Assembly: GCA_022340465.1 (NCBI GenBank)
Contig: JAJDNW010000100.1
Coordinates: 1 to 64,000 of the forward strand
Length of the DNA: 64,000 nt
Source: Deltaproteobacteria bacterium
GTDB taxonomy: Bacteria; Desulfobacterota; Desulfobacteria; Desulfobacterales; B30-G6
Direction: 5' to 3'
Part shown: in pieces, positions 60,721 through 64,000 of the stretch
Numbering within the stretch: position 1 is the stretch's first letter
How the letters are laid out: every line of letters begins with the position of its first letter
The notes under the pieces: model-generated
What the model was told of the DNA's origin: nothing
What the model saw: the letters and a program-made list of their open reading frames with translations, nothing else
The model's database searches: none
Translations under genes and position numbers: made by a program

Positions 60721-60736
60721 TGGCACACCCCTTGAA
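60721..60736 (+). promoter_or_regulatory. Sigma-54-like promoter of the permease-TSUP operon
   Basis: TGGCACACCCCTTGAA has a perfect -24 box and exact spacing, but -12 is TTGA instead of TTGC. It lies 93 bp upstream of the permease start. Confidence 0.55.
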
Positions 60737-60828
60737 ATAACTGAGGATAAGCAAACCGGGCCGCAACGGGCGCGGTCGACGACAGGTTGATGCCCTGCCG
60801 AGCCGCCCATCGGAAAGGAGATCAATCA

Positions 60829-62154
60829 ATGGAAGTAACCATGCTCACTGCTCTGATCATCTTCTGCATCAGCATCGTTCTCGTCATCACCGGCATCATC
60901 GACACGGTTATTGCCGCCTTTCTGGGGGTAACGGCCATGATCGCCTTCCATGTCATGACCGATGTTCAGGCCTTCAAGGTCGTTGACTGGAATGTCATCT
61001 TCATTCTCATCGGCATCTGGATTATCGCCACCTATCTCGGCAAGACCGGCCTGCCGGAGTACCTGGCCACGCGCCTGCTGATTCTTTCCAAGGGAAGCGT
61101 GCCCCTTTTCATAACGCTGATCGGGGCTGCCGCCGGCTTCGTTTCTTTGCTGGTGGACAACGTGGTGGTGGTGCTGATGTTCGCACCGGTCCTCTTTGCC
61201 GTGAGCCGCCGGTATGCCTTCCAGGCTTACGGCGCCATTTTGTTCATCGGCCTCTGCTCCAACTTCATGGGGACGGCCCTGCTTCTGGGCGACCTGCCGC
61301 CCCAGCTGCTGCACTCCGTAACCGGCATCGAGTTTAGCGGTTTCCTCTGGCATTCCGGGCGGCCCTCCTCCTTTTTCGTGCTGACCGCCACCTATGCCGT
61401 CGTGGTAGCTCTTTTTTACTGGATTTTTTCCAGAAAATTCAGAGGGCAGAAAATGAACTTCAACGCCGATGAGGAAAACCCCTCCGAACACCTCAAAAGC
61501 CCTCTCTTTGTCTGGATCGTCAGCCTTGCCTTCGTCGGCACCGTGGTGGGCATGGCCATCCGGCCGGTGTTCGGCGTCCACCTGGGCATGATCACCCTGT
61601 GCGGCGCCGCTTTGCTGATCCTTTTTCTGGAAATATTCAAAAAGAAACTCGAAGCACCCTCTTTTGAAGAGATCCTGGCCGAACTGGACTGGCGCGCGGT
61701 CATGTTTTACGTGGCCCTTTTCGCTTTGGTGGGCGGGCTGGAAAAAGGCGGTGTCATCGAATCCGTGGCCCATTGGCTGGTGCCGTTCATCCAGTCCAGC
61801 CTGATTCTGGGAACGACGGTGCTGTTCTGGGTGTCGGCTGCCATTTGCGGCATCGTCGAACACGACGCCTATATCCTGACCCTGCTGTATGTCATCCGCG
61901 ACCTGGCATCTCAATCGGCGGCCGTTGAACCCTGGCCCCTTTACTGGGCCCTGCTCTGGGCCGGAACCCTGGGAAGCAACCTGACCATCGCTGGAGCACC
62001 GGCCCTGTTCGTAGCCGTGAACCTTGGAGAAAAGGAGGACAGGCGCAAGGTGCCCCTGAAGGAGTTTTTCAGCTACACGGTCGTTTACGTGCTGGCCTCT
62101 CTGGGCACCTGTTTCATCATTACCATCCTGCTGTGGGTGCTGCCCTATTTGTAA
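60829..62154 (+). CDS. Ion-transporter-superfamily permease (DASS/ArsB/NhaD type)
   Basis: The ~441-residue inner-membrane protein has about eleven membrane segments. Signatures are NVIFILIGIWIIATYLGKTGLPEYLA near 61, SLLVDNVVVVLMFAPVLFAVS near 104, and LGSNLTIAGAPALFVAVNLGEK near 383, the paired re-entrant hairpins of this superfamily. It lacks the N-terminal loop of the two DASS proteins above. The substrate is an anion or Na+/H+; not readable. ATG at 60829 follows AAAGGAGA. First gene of an operon with TSUP, a membrane protein and an RR. Confidence 0.9.
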   Translation: MEVTMLTALIIFCISIVLVITGIIDTVIAAFLGVTAMIAFHVMTDVQAFKVVDWNVIFILIGIWIIATYLGKTGLPEYLATRLLILSKGSVPLFITLIGAAAGFVSLLVDNVVVVLMFAPVLFAVSRRYAFQAYGAILFIGLCSNFMGTALLLGDLPPQLLHSVTGIEFSGFLWHSGRPSSFFVLTATYAVVVALFYWIFSRKFRGQKMNFNADEENPSEHLKSPLFVWIVSLAFVGTVVGMAIRPVFGVHLGMITLCGAALLILFLEIFKKKLEAPSFEEILAELDWRAVMFYVALFALVGGLEKGGVIESVAHWLVPFIQSSLILGTTVLFWVSAAICGIVEHDAYILTLLYVIRDLASQSAAVEPWPLYWALLWAGTLGSNLTIAGAPALFVAVNLGEKEDRRKVPLKEFFSYTVVYVLASLGTCFIITILLWVLPYL

Positions 62155-62224
62155 ACTGACTGAGGACAACGATGTCACCGTTTAGCACAAAACGATCTTT
62201 AACCCGAAAAAAAGGAGGATCATC

Positions 62225-63265
62225 ATGACTGTGGAACAGAAAAAAATGGGATGGGAAGTCGCCCGTGAGCTGGAGGCGAGCAAACCCTCCATGTCCGACC
62301 GGGCAAAACTTTCCGGGAAACAGTTGAAGACGCTGCTGATTTATGCCGCTACTTTCGCGGCCCTCTTTCTCGTAGCCGTCTGGCTGGCCGGTAATCCCTT
62401 CGAATTCACCCAGAGGCTTCCCTCGGCCTTTGTCAAGGCCAAGGGATGGGTGGGAACCAACAACTGGATGATCGTCTGGTGGGTGGTCCTGGTCTGCGCC
62501 TTTTTCGAGTACATGGATTCGGCCGGCGGGATGGGTTACGGCACGGCCCTCACCCCCCTCATGCTGATGGCGGGGTTCGATCCCAAGCAGATCGTCCCCT
62601 GCGTCATGATCACCGAGATGTTCACCGGCCTGATTGCGGGGTTGATCCACGGGGAATTCGAAAATGTTTCCTGGCAGTTCAAGCCCATGAACGAAACCAC
62701 CAAGCTCGTCGTCATCGTGGCCGTCATCGGCATGCTATGCGTCGGATTTTCCATTACGGCGGCCTACAAGATATTCAATGTGGCCAAGTTCTGGATCAAG
62801 CTGTACGTGGCGGTGCTGCTCATCGTCATGGGCATCTGCTCTCTGCTGACGGCCAAAACCTTCAAGAATTACCGGCCCAAGTGGATGTGGCTGTTTGCCG
62901 GTTTGGCGGGCTTCAACAAGGGCATCGGCGGCGGGGGCTACGGCCCGGTGGTCACCGTGGGCGGCCTGTTCGCAGGCGTGCCCGTGAAAAGCATGGTCGC
63001 CGTGACCTCCCTGGCCGAGGGGGCGACCTGTCTCTTTGCGGTGATTGTCTGGTTTGCCCTGCTGACCAGCGGCGTGGTCATCGACTACCTGCTGCTGCCC
63101 TCCTTTGTCATCGGCACCGTTCTCGCGGCCGTCGGCGCTCCCTACACCACCAGAATTCTGCCGGAAAAATTCTGGAAATGGGTGGTCCCGATTTACTGCT
63201 GCATCCTGGCCGTGCTCTGTTTCTGGAAGCTCTGGCCGGACATTCAGAAACGGCTGCTTTCCTAG
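62225..63265 (+). CDS. TSUP (TauE/SafE)-family anion permease
   Basis: The 346-residue membrane protein has about eight membrane segments. The TSUP half-motifs are DSAGGMGYGTALTPLMLMAGFDP near 98 and GFNKGIGGGGYGPVVTVGGLFAGVP near 232. An N-terminal cytoplasmic stretch of ~35 residues precedes TM1. It follows the permease gene by 70 bp with AAAAAGGAGG before ATG. It differs from the TSUP at 18498, but both sit next to an accessory membrane protein and a response regulator. Confidence 0.93.
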   Translation: MTVEQKKMGWEVARELEASKPSMSDRAKLSGKQLKTLLIYAATFAALFLVAVWLAGNPFEFTQRLPSAFVKAKGWVGTNNWMIVWWVVLVCAFFEYMDSAGGMGYGTALTPLMLMAGFDPKQIVPCVMITEMFTGLIAGLIHGEFENVSWQFKPMNETTKLVVIVAVIGMLCVGFSITAAYKIFNVAKFWIKLYVAVLLIVMGICSLLTAKTFKNYRPKWMWLFAGLAGFNKGIGGGGYGPVVTVGGLFAGVPVKSMVAVTSLAEGATCLFAVIVWFALLTSGVVIDYLLLPSFVIGTVLAAVGAPYTTRILPEKFWKWVVPIYCCILAVLCFWKLWPDIQKRLLS

Positions 63266-63269
63266 TCAC

Positions 63270-63301
63270 AACACGCCCCGTGCTTGGGCACGGGGCGTGT
63301 T
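63270..63301 (+). other. Strong hairpin after the TSUP gene
   Basis: AACACGCCCCGTGC-TTGG-GCACGGGGCGTGTT is a perfect 14-bp stem with a 4-nt loop, 5 bp after the stop codon. No T-run follows, so mRNA stabilisation or partial termination inside the operon is more likely than a full stop. Confidence 0.75.
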
Positions 63302-63394
63302 CACCACGGTCAAAAACGGATGCCCGGAGGCGCTGAGCCACAGCCCTCGCACCCCGGATCGATACGCACGGGCTCCGGGAGAAGGGGAAACCAC

Positions 63395-63931
63395 ATGAAA
63401 ACGATTACGGATTACAACCAAGCGTCTCTGTTCAAGCGCTGGTGGAGCGGCCGTGACTATCTCCAGAAACGAATGATCCGCATGTGTCTGTCCATGCTGG
63501 TGATGGTCGTCTGCTTTCCATTGTATTATCTCGGCCTTTTTGGTAGTGTGGAGGGGCCTTTGAACCCCGCCGGCATCGGTGATTTTCTCGCAAACATGGG
63601 AATGACCCGCACCCACTTCATGGTGCTCTTTCTTTCCTTTTTGATTATCGCCGTATCCTGGAACTGGATCTACAACGCGGTCAGCATGGGGATCGGAGCA
63701 CGTCTGACATGCAGTCGCAAAATGGGCGAAGACGGGCATCTGTGCGCCGCCCGGGTGACACGCACGAAAGTGGCCCACAAAAAAACAGGGCGCGTGACCG
63801 TCACGTACGTGTGCGCCCGAGGGCACACCGGAACCGATGCGCATTTTCACCCGCTTACAAAAGGAACCTTCAGCCACACGCTTTGGCTGACGTCGCTTTG
63901 CTTCTGCGTCATCGTGTTTTTCATGTCATGA
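63395..63931 (+). CDS. Three-TM membrane protein with Cys/His-rich cytoplasmic segment
   Basis: The 178-residue protein has membrane segments near 30-48 (MCLSMLVMVVCFPLYYLGLF), 78-97 (HFMVLFLSFLIIAVSWNWIY) and 160-177 (LWLTSLCFCVIVFFM). Between the last two is a basic segment with Cys and His (LTCSRKMGEDGHLC near 107, VTYVCARGHTGTDAHFH near 137), spaced like a zinc ribbon. No family recognised. GAGAAGGGG precedes ATG. It sits between the TSUP and an RR gene, as does the unrelated membrane protein at 17815. Confidence 0.82.
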   Translation: MKTITDYNQASLFKRWWSGRDYLQKRMIRMCLSMLVMVVCFPLYYLGLFGSVEGPLNPAGIGDFLANMGMTRTHFMVLFLSFLIIAVSWNWIYNAVSMGIGARLTCSRKMGEDGHLCAARVTRTKVAHKKTGRVTVTYVCARGHTGTDAHFHPLTKGTFSHTLWLTSLCFCVIVFFMS

Positions 63932-63941
63932 GGTAGCTGCC

Positions 63942-64000
63942 ATGGACAAAGGCATTCGGGTTCTACTGGTGGACGATGAAGAAACCTTCGCCCGCAACCT
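63942..64000 (+). CDS. Response regulator, N-terminus only (runs off window)
   Basis: The first 19 codons read MDKGIRVLLVDDEETFARN, the first strand and acidic pair of a receiver domain. GAGGTAG precedes ATG, 10 bp after the previous gene. The rest lies beyond the window. It continues the pattern transporter-membrane protein-regulator. Confidence 0.85.
   Translation, partial: MDKGIRVLLVDDEETFARN

Larger units (their letters stand above)
60269..60828. other. Gene-poor region upstream of the DASS/ArsB operon
   Basis: About 560 bp without a gene that I can support. Minus-strand frames of 94 and 106 codons cover it but overlap each other and the promoter elements. It carries a type A enhancer candidate at 60601-60635 and a sigma-54-like promoter at 60721-60736. 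Confidence 0.5.

Noticed and set aside
60246-60825. Two overlapping minus-strand frames (94 and 106 codons)
   Set aside because: They overlap each other, have no recognisable motif or ribosome binding site, and cover the enhancer and promoter of the permease operon.
1-64000. CRISPR arrays, tRNA or rRNA genes, phage or IS elements
   Set aside because: No regularly spaced repeats, cloverleaf with a GGTTCGAATCC-type arm, rRNA core sequence, transposase or integrase motif was found.

Overview
The window looks like chromosomal DNA of a Gram-negative, sulfate-reducer-like member of the Desulfobacterota (Desulfosarcina/Desulfobacter-like). This is inferred from GC-rich coding style, the density of dCache/PAS histidine kinases and NtrC-type activators, DASS and TSUP anion transporters, a PEP-CTERM protein and a PduO-type cobalamin adenosyltransferase. 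No rRNA, tRNA, CRISPR, phage or IS genes were seen.

Layout. (1) 1-12.1 kb is metabolic: a partial membrane protein, an FAD/NAD(P) reductase, a corrinoid adenosyltransferase, a HAD hydrolase, a type II pantothenate kinase, a metallo-beta-lactamase-fold protein, a complete Dpp/Opp-type ABC importer (order B-D-F-A-C), a metallophosphoesterase and a decayed acyl-CoA ligase. Two of these genes have no ATG/GTG/TTG start where homology and the ribosome binding site place it. (2) 12.1-41.7 kb is a signalling and transport island: CBS-ACT protein, receiver, UspA, two HK/NtrC pairs, an HK-TSUP-membrane protein-RR operon, an RR + PEP-synthase-like operon, a third HK/NtrC pair, then HK-RR-DASS-small TM-RR/CBS-DASS-HK-RR. 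(3) 42-52 kb holds a PEP-CTERM protein, a complete acyl-CoA ligase, a PLP aminotransferase, an FAD oxidase, a family 9 glycosyltransferase, a flippase-like membrane protein and a DegT-type aminotransferase. (4) 52-64 kb returns to signalling: an orphan PstS-like protein, HK-NtrC-split sensor-REC/HK, a lone RR, a lone CBS protein, and a DASS/ArsB permease-TSUP-membrane protein-RR operon that runs off the end.

The most interesting signal is regulatory. I can read nine sigma-54 (-24/-12) promoters in front of these modules. Four of them (32434, 52103, 53292, 60721) carry a related ~35-bp element centred 104-106 bp upstream of the -24 GG. Three others (13989, 21606, 25476) carry a different, palindromic element of form GTTTnGAAAnnTTTCnAAAC at 117-155 bp upstream. 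With four NtrC-family activators encoded in the same window, this suggests two local enhancer-dependent regulons that tie transporters, kinases, a PstS-like protein and UspA into one network. This is read by eye and needs motif statistics and binding data.

Intergenic DNA also holds several small dispersed repeats: a REP-like hairpin, a ~75-bp hairpin element present twice 40 kb apart, and short self-repeating palindromic 'word' sequences.
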